Source: Aquabacterium sp029268225
GTDB taxonomy: Bacteria; Pseudomonadota; Gammaproteobacteria; Burkholderiales; Burkholderiaceae_C
DNA: 64,000 nt
Assembly: GCF_037482285.1 (NCBI RefSeq)
Contig: NZ_JBBEYB010000013.1
Coordinates: forward strand, 1 to 64,000
Direction: 5' to 3'
Of the stretch, positions 47,434 to 56,520 are shown one piece after another. The stretch's first letter is position 1; each line of letters begins with the position of its first letter. Both the position numbers and the translations under genes were made by a program. Under the pieces are notes generated by a model that was not told the DNA's origin, did no database searches, and saw only the letters and a program-made list of their open reading frames with translations.

Positions 47434-48603
47434 ATGATCCGCCCCACCGCTCCCTCCTCCGCGCCTGGCGCCTTGCTGGCCGTGTTCGCCCTGGCCCTGC
47501 TGTGCCTGTCCGGCCCCTTCGCCCTCCTGATGGTCGATCCGGGTGACTATGTGCTGCAGCCCCGGGCCTGGTGGCAAGCCGACAGCGTGGCCGCGCAGGT
47601 GCTGCAACTCGGTACCGCGCTGTGCCTGCTCGCCGCGGCCGTGCTGGCCCTGCGTCCCACGCCGGGGCGCCTCCGCAACGCGGTGCTCACCACCCTGGCA
47701 CTGGCCGGTGCCCTCGGTCTCATCGCACTCGCGCCGACCGACGAAAGCCGTGTGCCCGGTCACGCCTACTGGTTGGCCACGCTGGCCCTGATGCTGTTGG
47801 CCGTGGTCACCGTCCAGCGCGTTGCCGCGCTGCCCCTGCCGCGCTGGCTGGCCCCCCTCACAGCCGGTCTGTTCGGCCTGTGGATGCTGCTGCTGTGGGA
47901 GCAACTGGTCACCGCCTTCGCCGTGCCCCGCGTGCTGCTGCCGCCGCCCTCGGCGGTCGTGCTGGCCCTGTGGGAACATGCCGCCACGCTGTGGGGCGAT
48001 CTGGTACAAACCGTCGGCAAAGCCGTGCTGATCGGCTATGCGCTGGGCTGTGGCCTGGGCGTGCTCACCGGCATCGCCATCGACCGCCTGCCCTTCCTGC
48101 AACGCGGCCTGCTGCCGGTGGCCTCGCTCACCAGCACCATCCCGCTGGTCGGCATCGCCCCCATCGCGGTGATGTGGTTCGGCTTCGACTGGCCCTCCAA
48201 AGCCGCCGTCATCGTGCTGATGACCTTCTTCCCGACCCTGGTCAGCACCCTGGCCGGCCTGGGCGCGGCGGGCAAGCTCGAACGCGAGCTGATGCACTCG
48301 TATGCCGCCAGCTACCGCCGCACCCTGCTCGACCTGCGCCTGCCCGTGGCACTGCCCTTCATCTTCAATGCCCTGAAGGTCAACGCCACCCTGGCCCTGA
48401 TCGGCGCCATCGTGGCCGAGTTCTTCGGCTCGCCCACGCAGGGTCTGGGCTTTCGCATCTCCACCGAAGCCTCACGCATGAACATGCCCCTGGTCTGGGC
48501 CACCATCGTCGTGGCCAGCGCGGTCGGCATGCTCGCCTACAGCGCCCTGAGCCGCCTGGAGCGACGCGTCAATTTCTGGCACCCCTCGGTGCGTTCCGCC
48601 TGA
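47434..48603 (+). CDS. ABC transporter permease with extra N-terminal membrane segments
   Basis: A 389-residue permease. Its C-terminal 250 residues match the binding-protein-dependent permease fold with the loop ELMHSYAASYRRTLLDLRLPVALPFIFNALKVNATLALIGAIVAEFFG. The first about 140 residues add roughly four hydrophobic segments not found in the shorter partner. It lies ten bases after the first permease gene. The extension could help assembly or gating; nothing in it is recognisable. Confidence 0.88.
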   Translation: MIRPTAPSSAPGALLAVFALALLCLSGPFALLMVDPGDYVLQPRAWWQADSVAAQVLQLGTALCLLAAAVLALRPTPGRLRNAVLTTLALAGALGLIALAPTDESRVPGHAYWLATLALMLLAVVTVQRVAALPLPRWLAPLTAGLFGLWMLLLWEQLVTAFAVPRVLLPPPSAVVLALWEHAATLWGDLVQTVGKAVLIGYALGCGLGVLTGIAIDRLPFLQRGLLPVASLTSTIPLVGIAPIAVMWFGFDWPSKAAVIVLMTFFPTLVSTLAGLGAAGKLERELMHSYAASYRRTLLDLRLPVALPFIFNALKVNATLALIGAIVAEFFGSPTQGLGFRISTEASRMNMPLVWATIVVASAVGMLAYSALSRLERRVNFWHPSVRSA

Positions 48604-48637
48604 TTTTGTCCCACCCCTCGTCCTACAGGAGCTCTCG

Positions 48638-49645
48638 ATGAACCGTCCTCTGTCTTCCACGTTCCGGCTGGCCCTGGTTGCGGCCGCCGCTGCCCTCAGT
48701 GTCGGGGCCCACGCCGCCGAAAAGGTCACCGTGCAGCTCAAGTGGGTGCCCCAGGCTCAGTTTGCGGGCTACTACGTCGCCCAGGCCAAGGGCTATTACA
48801 AAGAGGCGGGGCTGGACGTGACCATCAAGCCCGGCGGCACCGATGTTTCACCCGTGCAGGTGCTCGCCGGCAAGTCCGCCGACGTCATCGTCAACTGGAT
48901 GCCCGATGCCCTGGCCGCCCGTGAAAACGGCGTGCCCCTGGTCAACATCGCGCAGATCTTCGACAAGTCCGGGATGATGCTGACCTGCAAGAAGGCCAGC
49001 GGCGTCAACAGCCCCAAGGACCTCAAGGGCAAGACCCTGGGCGTCTGGTACGGCGGCAACGAATACCCCTTCCTGAGCTGGATGAGCAAGCTCGGCCTGC
49101 AACCGGGCAAGGACATCACCGTGCTCAAGCAGGGTTTCAACGTCGACCCGCTGCTGCAGAACCAGGCCGCCTGCATCTCCACCATGATCTACAACGAGTA
49201 CTGGCAGGTGGTGGACGCGGGCGTCAAGCAGTCCGACCTGGTGACCTTTTTCTACCAGGACCAGGGCGTGGCCTCGCTGGAAGACGGCCTGTATGTGCTC
49301 GGCCCCAACCTGCGTGACAAGGCTTTTGTGGCCAAGATGGCCAAGTTCCTCAAGGCCAGCTTCAAGGGCTGGAACGACGCCGTGAAGAACCCCGCCGAAG
49401 CCGCCAAGATCGTCGTGGCCAACGACACCTCGGGCAGCGCCAGCCTGGCCGTGCAGACCCGCCAGATGGAGAACGTGGCCAAGCTGATCAGCAACGCCAA
49501 CACCCCGAAGATGGGCTACCTGGACCCGGCCGCGTACGAGCGCACCATCAAGGTTCTGATGGCCGGCGGCAGCGCCCCCGTCATCAAGAAGGACCCCGGC
49601 AAGGCCGCCATGACCCACCTGGTGTGGGAGCAGGCGGCAAAATAA
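48638..49645 (+). CDS. ABC transporter substrate-binding protein, NMT1/THI5-like
   Basis: A 335-residue periplasmic protein with a cleavable signal peptide (...AALSVGAHAAEKV). The NMT1/THI5-like binding fold begins VTVQLKWVPQAQFAGYYVAQAKGYYKEAGLDVTI. This fold in the ThiY/RibY group binds pyrimidine-like ligands, in keeping with the surrounding pyrimidine genes; the actual ligand is not known. AGGAG precedes the ATG. It follows the permeases and precedes rutR by 4 bases. Confidence 0.9.
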   Translation: MNRPLSSTFRLALVAAAAALSVGAHAAEKVTVQLKWVPQAQFAGYYVAQAKGYYKEAGLDVTIKPGGTDVSPVQVLAGKSADVIVNWMPDALAARENGVPLVNIAQIFDKSGMMLTCKKASGVNSPKDLKGKTLGVWYGGNEYPFLSWMSKLGLQPGKDITVLKQGFNVDPLLQNQAACISTMIYNEYWQVVDAGVKQSDLVTFFYQDQGVASLEDGLYVLGPNLRDKAFVAKMAKFLKASFKGWNDAVKNPAEAAKIVVANDTSGSASLAVQTRQMENVAKLISNANTPKMGYLDPAAYERTIKVLMAGGSAPVIKKDPGKAAMTHLVWEQAAK

Positions 49646-49649
49646 GGGC

Positions 49650-50276
49650 ATGAACCGCAGCACGCCCACCTCCCGACGCCAGACCCGACAGGTCAACGAG
49701 TCCGTGATCTTGCGTGCTGCGGAGCGGGTCTTTGCCCGCGCCGGCTTCGAAGGGGCCACCATGGCCGACATCGCCAACGAAGCCGGTCTGCCCAAGGCCA
49801 ATCTGCACTACTACTTCGGGGCCAAACGCGCGCTCTACCGCGCCGTGCTCGACGCGGTGCTGCACGACTGGCTCGCCCCGCTCGACGCCATCACGCCCGA
49901 GGCCGATCCACGCACGGCGCTGTGCCGCTACATCGAGCTGAAGATGGCCCTGGCCGCCGAGCGCCCACACGCCTCCCGCGTGTTCGCCAATGAACTGCTG
50001 CACGGCGCGCCCGTCGTGCTCGACCTGCTGCGCACCGACCTGCGTCAACAGGTGCTGGCCAAGGCCGCCGTCATCGACGGCTGGATCGCCGCCGGGCGCA
50101 TGGCCCCGGTGGACAGCGTCCACCTCTTCTTCACCATCTGGGCGGCCACCCAGACCTATGCCGACTTCGACGTGCAAATCCACGCTGTGCTCGGCACCGA
50201 GCCCAACCCGGCCACCGACACCCCGCGCGCCACCGCGCACGTCACCAGCCTGATCCTGCGCGGCTGCGGCCTCTGA
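49650..50276 (+). CDS. rutR: RutR-like TetR family regulator of pyrimidine degradation
   Basis: A 208-residue TetR protein. The HTH is in ILRAAERVFARAGFEGATMADIANEAGLPKANLHYYFGAKRALYRAVLD. The C-terminal segment DLRQQVLAKAAVIDGWIAAGRMAPVDSVHLFFTIWAATQTYADF closely follows E. coli RutR, which binds uracil and then leaves its operators. It ends the ABC operon four bases after the binding-protein gene. Two RutR-box palindromes (45634-45649 and 55793-55814) stand upstream of the two pyrimidine operons. Confidence 0.88.
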   Translation: MNRSTPTSRRQTRQVNESVILRAAERVFARAGFEGATMADIANEAGLPKANLHYYFGAKRALYRAVLDAVLHDWLAPLDAITPEADPRTALCRYIELKMALAAERPHASRVFANELLHGAPVVLDLLRTDLRQQVLAKAAVIDGWIAAGRMAPVDSVHLFFTIWAATQTYADFDVQIHAVLGTEPNPATDTPRATAHVTSLILRGCGL

Positions 50277-50300
50277 GCCGCAGCAAGTCGCTCACGCGAC

Positions 50301-50322
50301 GCCCCTCACCAGCCCGAGGGGC
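50301..50322. terminator. hairpin between rutR and the carbamoylase gene
   Basis: GCCCCT and AGGGGC arms with a 10-base loop lie between two convergent genes. Without a T-tract it is a weak bidirectional terminator candidate. Confidence 0.35.
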
Positions 50323-50327
50323 TCCGC

Positions 50328-51596
50328 TCACACCACGCCTGCGCGGTCCAGCATCGCGTGCAGCAGCACATTGCAGCCGGCTTCCAGGTGGGCCGGCTGG
50401 GCATCCTCGATCTCGTTGTGGCTGATGCCGTCCTTGCAGGGCACAAAGATCATGCCGGCCGGCGCCAAGCGCGCCACGTACACCGCATCGTGCCCGGCCC
50501 CGGACACGCAGGGCATGTGCGAGTAGCCCAGCGCCTGCGTGGCCCGACGCACCGCCGCCACGCAACCCGCCTCGAAGGGCACCGCGGGGTAATGCGAGAC
50601 CTCCTCGATCTCCACCTTCAACCCGCTCTCTTCGGCCACCGCCGCCGCAAAGGCGCGGATCTCTGCGTCCATCTGGTCCAGCAGCTCGTTGCTGACATTG
50701 CGCAGGTCCATCGAAAACTTCACCCGCCCCGGGATCACGTTGCGGCTGTTGGGGTGCACCTGCACCATGCCCACCGTGCCGCGGCCGTGCGGCTGGTGGT
50801 CCATGGCGACGGCCACCACCTCCTGCATGATGCGCGTGGCCACCTGCAAGGCATCCTGACGCAGCCCCATTGGGGTCGGGCCGGCGTGCGCCTCCATGCC
50901 CGTCACCGTGCAGTCGTACCAGCGGATGCCCAGCACCGCCTCCACCACGCCGATGGTGATGCCATGGTCCTCCAGCACCGGCCCCTGCTCGATGTGGGCC
51001 TCGAAGTAAGCCCCCACCGGATGCTGGCCCGGCACCTCGTCGCCGATGTAGCCGATGCGGGCCAGCTCGTCTTTCACGGTGTGGCCCTCGGTGTCCTGCG
51101 CCGCGTAGGCATGCTCCAGCGAAAAGGCGTTGGCGAACACGCCCGAGCCCATCATCACCGGCACAAAGCGCGAGCCTTCTTCATTGGTCCAGAACGCCAC
51201 CTCGATCGGCGCCTCGGTCTCGATGCCAAGGTCATTGAGCGTGCGCACCACCTCCAGGCCCGCCAGCACCCCATAGTTGCCATCGAACTTGCCACCGGTC
51301 GGCTGTGTGTCGATGTGGCTGCCCGTCATGATCGGGGGCAGGGCGTTGTTGCGTCCCGCCCGCCGCATGAAGACATTGCCGATCTGGTCCACCGTCACCG
51401 TCATGCCAGCCTCGCGGGCCCAGCCCACCACCAGATCCCGCCCCTGCCGGTCCAGCTCGGTCAAGGCCAGGCGGCACACGCCGCCCTTGGGCGTGGCACC
51501 GATCTCGGCCAGGCGCATCAACGAGGCCCACAAGCGGCCCCCATTCACCCGCACCTGGCTCACATCCGCGTGCGTTGCCGTGTTCATGCTGTGCAT
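50328..51596 (-). CDS. M20 family Zn-dependent beta-ureidopropionase / N-carbamoyl amino acid hydrolase
   Basis: Hydrolyses N-carbamoyl-beta-alanine to beta-alanine, CO2 and ammonia, the third step of reductive pyrimidine breakdown. The 422-residue product has the M20 metal motifs GSHIDTQPTGGKFDGNYGVLAGLEVV, WTNEEGSRFVPVMMGSG and HIEQGPVLEDHGITIGVVEAVLG, as in allantoate amidohydrolases and L-carbamoylases. Preference for carbamoyl-beta-alanine is inferred from the dihydropyrimidinase gene 15 bases upstream. ATG 51587 is an alternative start. Confidence 0.9.
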   Translation of the reverse strand: MHSMNTATHADVSQVRVNGGRLWASLMRLAEIGATPKGGVCRLALTELDRQGRDLVVGWAREAGMTVTVDQIGNVFMRRAGRNNALPPIMTGSHIDTQPTGGKFDGNYGVLAGLEVVRTLNDLGIETEAPIEVAFWTNEEGSRFVPVMMGSGVFANAFSLEHAYAAQDTEGHTVKDELARIGYIGDEVPGQHPVGAYFEAHIEQGPVLEDHGITIGVVEAVLGIRWYDCTVTGMEAHAGPTPMGLRQDALQVATRIMQEVVAVAMDHQPHGRGTVGMVQVHPNSRNVIPGRVKFSMDLRNVSNELLDQMDAEIRAFAAAVAEESGLKVEIEEVSHYPAVPFEAGCVAAVRRATQALGYSHMPCVSGAGHDAVYVARLAPAGMIFVPCKDGISHNEIEDAQPAHLEAGCNVLLHAMLDRAGVV

Positions 51597-51611
51597 CTCT
51601 CTCCCTCCCGT

Positions 51612-53078
51612 TCAGATCGTGGCGCGTGCCACCGCTTGCGGTGCCGCCAGCGCCGCCTTGCGCGACAAGGCATCGAACACCGGCCCAAACGCTGGTCGCT
51701 TCACATAGCGCCCCTGGCCGGGCTCGGCGCGCAAATCGCCCCGCACATAGGCCAGGCGCCCGCCACTGAGCGTGTGCGTCGGCACCCCGCGCACCGTGCG
51801 CCCCTCAAAGATGTTGAAGTCGCCCTTCGAGTGCTGGGTCGCCACCGACAGCGCCTTGCTGGCCGCCGGGTCCCACACCACGAGGTCGGCATCCGCGCCC
51901 ACCGCCACGCAACCCTTGCGCGGGTACAGGTTGAACAGCTTGGCCGCATTGGCCGAGGTGACGGCCACGAACTCCGACGGCGTCAAGCGCCCCGTGTTGA
52001 CGCCGGCGTCCCAGATCACACTCAGGCGCTCCTCCACCCCGCCCGTGCCATTGGGGATCTTGCTGAAGTCCAGGCGCCCCATGGCCTTCTGGGCCGCACA
52101 GAAGGTGCAGTGGTCCGTCGCCGTCGTGTGCAGATGCCCCGCCTGCAGGCCGCGCCACAGCGCCGCCTGGTGTTCGGGCGCACGAAACGGCGGGCTCATC
52201 ACATGCGCCGCCGCCACGTTGAAGTCCGGATGCCGGTACACGCTGTCGTCGATCACCAGGTGCCCGGCCAGCACCTCGCCATACACCCGCTGCCCCCGCG
52301 CTCGCGCCCGGGCAATCGCCTCGGCCGACTCCGCACACGACACATGCACCACATAGATCGGCACATTGAGCACATCGGCGATCGCGATCGCGCGCTGCGC
52401 CGCCTCGGCCTCCACCGCCGGCGGGCGTGACAGCGGGTGCGCCTCCGGCCCGGTCAGCCCCTGCGCCTTCATCTCCTGCTGCAGCAGGAACACCAGCTCG
52501 CCGTTTTCCGCATGCACCGTGGGCATCGCCCCCAGCTCCAGCGCCCGCCGGAAGCTGTTCACCAGCGTCTCGTCGTCGGCCATGATGGCGTTCTTGTAGG
52601 CCATGAAATGCTTGAAGCTGTTCACGCCCTCGTCCTGCACCAGCGCGCCCATGTCCCGCCGCACCGACTCGTCCCACCACGTGATCGCCACGTGAAAGCC
52701 ATAGTCCGCCGCCGCCTTCTCGGCCCAGCCCCGCCACGTGCGGTAGGCGTCCATCAAGGGCTGCTTCGGGTCGGGGATCACGAAGTCGATGATGCTCGTC
52801 GTGCCCCCCGCCAGCCCGGCGGCGGTCCCGGTGAAGAAGTCATCGGCCGTCACCGTGCCCATGAAAGGCAGTTGCATGTGCGTGTGCGGGTCGATCCCGC
52901 CCGGCATCACATACTGCCCGCCCGCGTCGATCACCTCGGCGCCCACGGGCACGTCCAGGTCCTCGCCCACCGCCGCGATCACCCCGTCCACGCACAGCAC
53001 ATCGGCCGTGCGCTCCCCATCGGCATTGACCACTGTGCCACCACGGATCCACACCGCCGGCTGCTTTGCTGTCGTCAT
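51612..53078 (-). CDS. hydA: dihydropyrimidinase
   Basis: Opens dihydrouracil to N-carbamoyl-beta-alanine and also acts on 5-substituted hydantoins. The 488-residue amidohydrolase has the metal-binding GGIDPHTHMQLPFMG (His65, His67), the lysine expected to be carbamylated (Lys156 in NSFKHFMAYK), and the later VYVVHVSC-like segment YVVHVSCAESAEAI. AAGGAG precedes the ATG. It is the third gene of the preT-preA-hydA-carbamoylase operon. Confidence 0.93.
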   Translation of the reverse strand: MTTAKQPAVWIRGGTVVNADGERTADVLCVDGVIAAVGEDLDVPVGAEVIDAGGQYVMPGGIDPHTHMQLPFMGTVTADDFFTGTAAGLAGGTTSIIDFVIPDPKQPLMDAYRTWRGWAEKAAADYGFHVAITWWDESVRRDMGALVQDEGVNSFKHFMAYKNAIMADDETLVNSFRRALELGAMPTVHAENGELVFLLQQEMKAQGLTGPEAHPLSRPPAVEAEAAQRAIAIADVLNVPIYVVHVSCAESAEAIARARARGQRVYGEVLAGHLVIDDSVYRHPDFNVAAAHVMSPPFRAPEHQAALWRGLQAGHLHTTATDHCTFCAAQKAMGRLDFSKIPNGTGGVEERLSVIWDAGVNTGRLTPSEFVAVTSANAAKLFNLYPRKGCVAVGADADLVVWDPAASKALSVATQHSKGDFNIFEGRTVRGVPTHTLSGGRLAYVRGDLRAEPGQGRYVKRPAFGPVFDALSRKAALAAPQAVARATI

Positions 53079-53105
53079 CGCACTCTCCTTGCGGACGGGG
53101 CCGCC

Positions 53106-54407
53106 TCAAACGGTCGCCATCGGGTTGTTCGGGTGGGCCAGCCAGTTGCGCGGCTCGGCCGGCACCGGCTCACCGGTGCGCAGGTCCACCTCACCGGGCG
53201 CCAGGTGCCGCAAGGTGATGCACTCCTCGACCGGACAGACCGACACGCACAGGTTGCAGCCCACGCACTCCTCTTCTTTGACTTCGAAGTGGCGCACGCC
53301 GTCCTTCATCGCCGTGATCGCCTGGTGCGAGGTGTCTTCGCACACCACATGGCAACGCCCGCAGCTGATGCACTTGTCCTGGTCGATCACCGCCTTGGAC
53401 ACATGGTTCAGGTTGAGGAACTTCCAGTCCGTCACCGTCGGCACCGCACGCCCCACCAGCTCGTCGAGCTTCTGCACGCCCATCTCATCCATGTAGTTGG
53501 ACAAGCCGCTGCACAGGTCTTCCACGATCTTGAAGCCATGCACCATCGCCGCCGTGCACACCTGCACGGTGCCCGCGCCCAGCGCGATGAAGTCCAGCGC
53601 ATCGCGCCACGTGCTCACCCCGCCGATGCCCGAGATCGGCAAGCCACGGGTCTCCGCCGTGCGCGCGATCTCCGCCACCATGTTCAGCGCGATCGGCTTG
53701 ACCGCCGGCCCGCAGTAGCCGCCGTGCGAGCCCATGCCCGCCGTGCTCGGCACCATCGTCAAGGTCGCCGGGTCCACCCCCATGATGGAGTTGATCGTGT
53801 TGATCAGCGACACCGCATCGGCCCCGCCGCGCTTGGCCGCCTGCGAGGGCTGGCGGATGTCGGCGATGTTGGGCGTCAGCTTCACGATCACCGGCAGGCG
53901 GCTGTACTGCTTGCACCACGCCGTGACCATCTCGATGTACTCGGGCACCTGGCCCACGGCCGCGCCCATGCCGCGCTCGCTCATGCCATGCGGACAGCCG
54001 AAGTTCAGCTCGATGCCATCGGCCCCGGTGTCCTCCACCCGCGGCAAGATGGCACGCCACGACGCCTCGTTGCACGGCACCATCAGCGACACCACCATCG
54101 CCCGGTCCGGCCAGTCCTTCTTCACCTGCGTGATCTCGGCCAGGTTCAGCGCCAAAGGCCGGTCCGAGATCAGCTCGATGTTGTTGAAGCCCAGCACCTT
54201 GCGATCCGGCGACAACAGCGTGCTGTAGCGCGGCCCGTTCACGTTGACCACCGGCGGGTCTTCACCCAGCGTCTTCCACACCACGCCGCCCCAGCCCGCC
54301 TCGAACGCGCGGATCACATTGGTGGCCTTGTCGGTCGGCGGCGCCGAGGCCAGCCAGAAGGGATTCGGGCTGTGAATGCCCACGAAATTGCTGCGCAGAT
54401 CGGCCAT
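53106..54407 (-). CDS. preA: NAD-dependent dihydropyrimidine dehydrogenase, catalytic subunit PreA
   Basis: With PreT it reduces uracil or thymine to the dihydro form. The 433-residue product has an FMN TIM barrel (LRSNFVGIHSPNPFWLASAPPTDKA, GADGIELNFGCPHGMSERGMG with catalytic-loop residues, GIGGVSTWRDALDFIALGAGTVQVCTA). Two C-terminal 4Fe-4S sites follow: CISCGRCHVVC and CVGCNLCVSVCP. I start at ATG 54407 with GGAG eight bases upstream; a TTG at 54413 would overlap the preT stop. It is coupled to preT. Confidence 0.93.
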   Translation of the reverse strand: MADLRSNFVGIHSPNPFWLASAPPTDKATNVIRAFEAGWGGVVWKTLGEDPPVVNVNGPRYSTLLSPDRKVLGFNNIELISDRPLALNLAEITQVKKDWPDRAMVVSLMVPCNEASWRAILPRVEDTGADGIELNFGCPHGMSERGMGAAVGQVPEYIEMVTAWCKQYSRLPVIVKLTPNIADIRQPSQAAKRGGADAVSLINTINSIMGVDPATLTMVPSTAGMGSHGGYCGPAVKPIALNMVAEIARTAETRGLPISGIGGVSTWRDALDFIALGAGTVQVCTAAMVHGFKIVEDLCSGLSNYMDEMGVQKLDELVGRAVPTVTDWKFLNLNHVSKAVIDQDKCISCGRCHVVCEDTSHQAITAMKDGVRHFEVKEEECVGCNLCVSVCPVEECITLRHLAPGEVDLRTGEPVPAEPRNWLAHPNNPMATV

Positions 54408-54409
54408 GA

Positions 54410-55771
54410 TCAAGACTCCGCTTGGAAGGATGCGTGGATGCCCAAGGCGGCCTGCTTGCCCGCCTCAACCGCTTCAACCGTCAGGTCGCGCCCGCCCGTG
54501 CAGGCATCGCCGCCCGCCCAGATGCCCGGCAGCGACGTGCGCCCCTGCGCATCGACCACGATCCGGCCATCGCGCAAGAACAAGCCCGACGTCGTCCAGG
54601 GCGCCTCCTCCAGTCGCTGCCCAATCGCCTTGAGCACCATGTCGGCGGGCAGCGTCACATGCTCCCCGGTGGGGCCCCAGCGTCCGTCACCCAGGTCCTG
54701 TTGACAGGCAAAGCGCACCCCGCACACCGCCCCGCTTTCGCCCAGCAGGGTTTCCGGCGCCAGGCCATGGCGAATCGTCACGCCGTTGGTCTGCGCCCAG
54801 GCCTGCTCCACCTGTGACGCCGACATCGCCTCCGGCCCACGCCGGTACACGATGCTCACCTCTTCGGCGCCCAGCAGTTTTGCCTGCACCGCGGCGTCCA
54901 CCGCCGTCATGCCGCCGCCAATCACCAGCACACGCCGGCCGATCGGCAGCGTGGCCCAATCTGACGATTGACGCAGGCGCGCAATGAAGTCCACCGCGTC
55001 TTCCACCCCGGCCAGGCTCTCCTCGCCCGCCAGGCCCAGTTGACGCACGTCCCCCAGGCCCACGCCCAGGAACACGGCATCGTGGTGTTCCGACAAGGCC
55101 TGCAACTGCGCGACCGTCTCGATGCGCACCCCCGTCTGCACCGTGATGCCGCCCACGCTCAACAACCACGCGACCTCGCGCTGCGCGAAGTCACCCGCCG
55201 TCTTGTAGCTGGCCAGCCCATACTCATTGAGCCCGCCCAGCTTGTCGTGGGCGTCGATCAGCGTCACCGCGTGGCCTTGCACCGCCAAGGTGTGCGCACA
55301 GGCCAGGCCGGCCGGGCCGGCGCCCACCACCGCCACCTTGCGCCCGGTGTCCGGCGCCCGTGTGAACACCGGCGCAGCGCCTTCCTTCATCACCGCGTCC
55401 ACCGCGTAGCGCTGCAGCCGCCCGATCTCCACCGCCTTGCCTTGCTGCGTCTGGCGCACACACACGGCCTCGCACAGCTCTTCGGTCGGACACACCCGTG
55501 CGCACATGCCACCCAGCGGGTTGGCCGACAAGATCGCCTGCGCCGCCCCCCGCACATTCCCATCGGCAATGCGGTGGATGAAGCTCGGCACATCGATGCC
55601 GGTGGGGCAGGCCGTCTGACACGGCGCGTCGAAACAATACAGACAGCGCTCGGCTTCGATCACCGCCTGCATGGGCGTCAAAGCGGGCGTCTCGGCCGCC
55701 TGCAGCCGCTGCGCATACGCCGCTGTAGGCAGACGCCCCGGCTGGACATCGTGGAAGGGACTCTCGGACAC
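54410..55771 (-). CDS. preT: NAD-dependent dihydropyrimidine dehydrogenase, electron-transfer subunit PreT
   Basis: An NADH-oxidising FAD/Fe-S subunit like the GltD or DPD N-terminal half. The 453-residue product has N-terminal cysteine motifs CLYCFDAPCQTACPTGID and CARVCPTEELCEAVC for Fe-S clusters. An FAD Rossmann motif is in VAVVGAGPAGLACAHTL and an NAD one in VLVIGGGMTAVDAAVQA. It uses a GTG start at 55771 with AAGGAGA eight bases upstream. A RutR-type palindrome lies 22 bases before the start, so the four-gene operon is probably repressed until uracil is present. Confidence 0.93.
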   Translation of the reverse strand: MSESPFHDVQPGRLPTAAYAQRLQAAETPALTPMQAVIEAERCLYCFDAPCQTACPTGIDVPSFIHRIADGNVRGAAQAILSANPLGGMCARVCPTEELCEAVCVRQTQQGKAVEIGRLQRYAVDAVMKEGAAPVFTRAPDTGRKVAVVGAGPAGLACAHTLAVQGHAVTLIDAHDKLGGLNEYGLASYKTAGDFAQREVAWLLSVGGITVQTGVRIETVAQLQALSEHHDAVFLGVGLGDVRQLGLAGEESLAGVEDAVDFIARLRQSSDWATLPIGRRVLVIGGGMTAVDAAVQAKLLGAEEVSIVYRRGPEAMSASQVEQAWAQTNGVTIRHGLAPETLLGESGAVCGVRFACQQDLGDGRWGPTGEHVTLPADMVLKAIGQRLEEAPWTTSGLFLRDGRIVVDAQGRTSLPGIWAGGDACTGGRDLTVEAVEAGKQAALGIHASFQAES

Positions 55772-55792
55772 GGTGGGTTCTCCTTGCTCGAC

Positions 55793-55814
55793 AACCTGAC
55801 CAAATGGTCAGGTT
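55793..55814. promoter_or_regulatory. RutR-type operator upstream of preT
   Basis: AACCTGACCA and TGGTCAGGTT are perfect 10-bp arms around two bases. The inner 16 bases match the RutR box TTGACCANNTGGTCAA at every position except the outer pair. It stands just upstream of the preT ribosome site. Regulation by the rutR product at 49650 is inferred from this match. Confidence 0.8.
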
Positions 55815-55890
55815 TGTGCAGAACCCATATGCTTAAACCGTGCCAGCGCTTTGTCGCTCGCCAGCGCACACCCACGGTGCAAAGCCCAAG

Positions 55891-55927
55891 AAAAAGGGCG
55901 CACCGGTGTTCAACACCAGCACGCCCT
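55891..55927 (-). terminator. terminator after the peroxiredoxin gene
   Basis: On the minus strand AGGGCG...GGTGTT and ACACC...CGCCCT form a long imperfect stem (55895-55927) leading into TTTTT, about 55 bases past the peroxiredoxin stop. Confidence 0.8.
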
Positions 55928-55981
55928 CGGGGCATGAACCGGGCCACACGCGCCATCCCGGCGCATCCGGCCCCAGATCGA

Positions 55982-56488
55982 TCAACCCTGGATCTGCTTC
56001 AGCAAGGTCGCCGCATCGCTCACGGCATAGCCACCGCCTTGCTCGTCATTGAGTTGCGTCACCACACCGTCCTTGACCAGCATCGAGAAGCGACCGGAAC
56101 GCAGACCCAGGCCCTTGGCGCTCAGGTCCAGCACCAGGCCCGTGGCCTTGGTGAACTCGGCGCTGCCGTCGGCCAGCATGCGCACCTTGCCGGCAGCCTG
56201 CAGCTCACGGCCCCAGGCGCCCATCACGAAGGCATCGTTCACCGCCACACACCAGATCTCGTCGACCCCGGCGGCCTTGAACGCGTCGGCCGACGCGATG
56301 TAGCCGGGGGCATGCTGCACCGAGCACGTCGGCGTGAACGCGCCGGGCACGCCAAAGATGGCGATGGTCTTGCCGGCGGTCGCCTTGGCGACGTCCACCG
56401 GGTTGGGGCCGAGGCTGCAGCCTTCGGTCGCCACATCGATGTACTCGAACAACGTGCCGCCCGGCAGCTTGTCACCCACTTTGATCAT
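55982..56488 (-). CDS. peroxiredoxin (Prx5/hybrid type)
   Basis: A 168-residue thiol peroxidase reducing hydrogen peroxide and organic hydroperoxides, with glutathione/glutaredoxin as the usual reductant in this group. The active-site PGAFTPTC (Cys55) and FGVPGAF, WCVAVND (Cys80) and LGLRSGRFSMLVKDGVV match the Prx5 family. CAGGAGAGAC precedes the ATG at 56488; an upstream extension to 56566 runs through the terminator and is not coding. It follows the S10 cluster in the same direction but behind a terminator. Confidence 0.92.
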   Translation of the reverse strand: MIKVGDKLPGGTLFEYIDVATEGCSLGPNPVDVAKATAGKTIAIFGVPGAFTPTCSVQHAPGYIASADAFKAAGVDEIWCVAVNDAFVMGAWGRELQAAGKVRMLADGSAEFTKATGLVLDLSAKGLGLRSGRFSMLVKDGVVTQLNDEQGGGYAVSDAATLLKQIQG

Positions 56489-56520
56489 GCGTCTCTCCTG
56501 AGAATCCAACAGACAATAAA

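Noticed and set aside
50358..54704. Long plus-strand frames opposite the carbamoylase, hydA, preA and preT genes
   Set aside because: They are mirror frames of well-conserved pyrimidine genes and are rich in His and Arg, typical of antisense GC-rich sequence.
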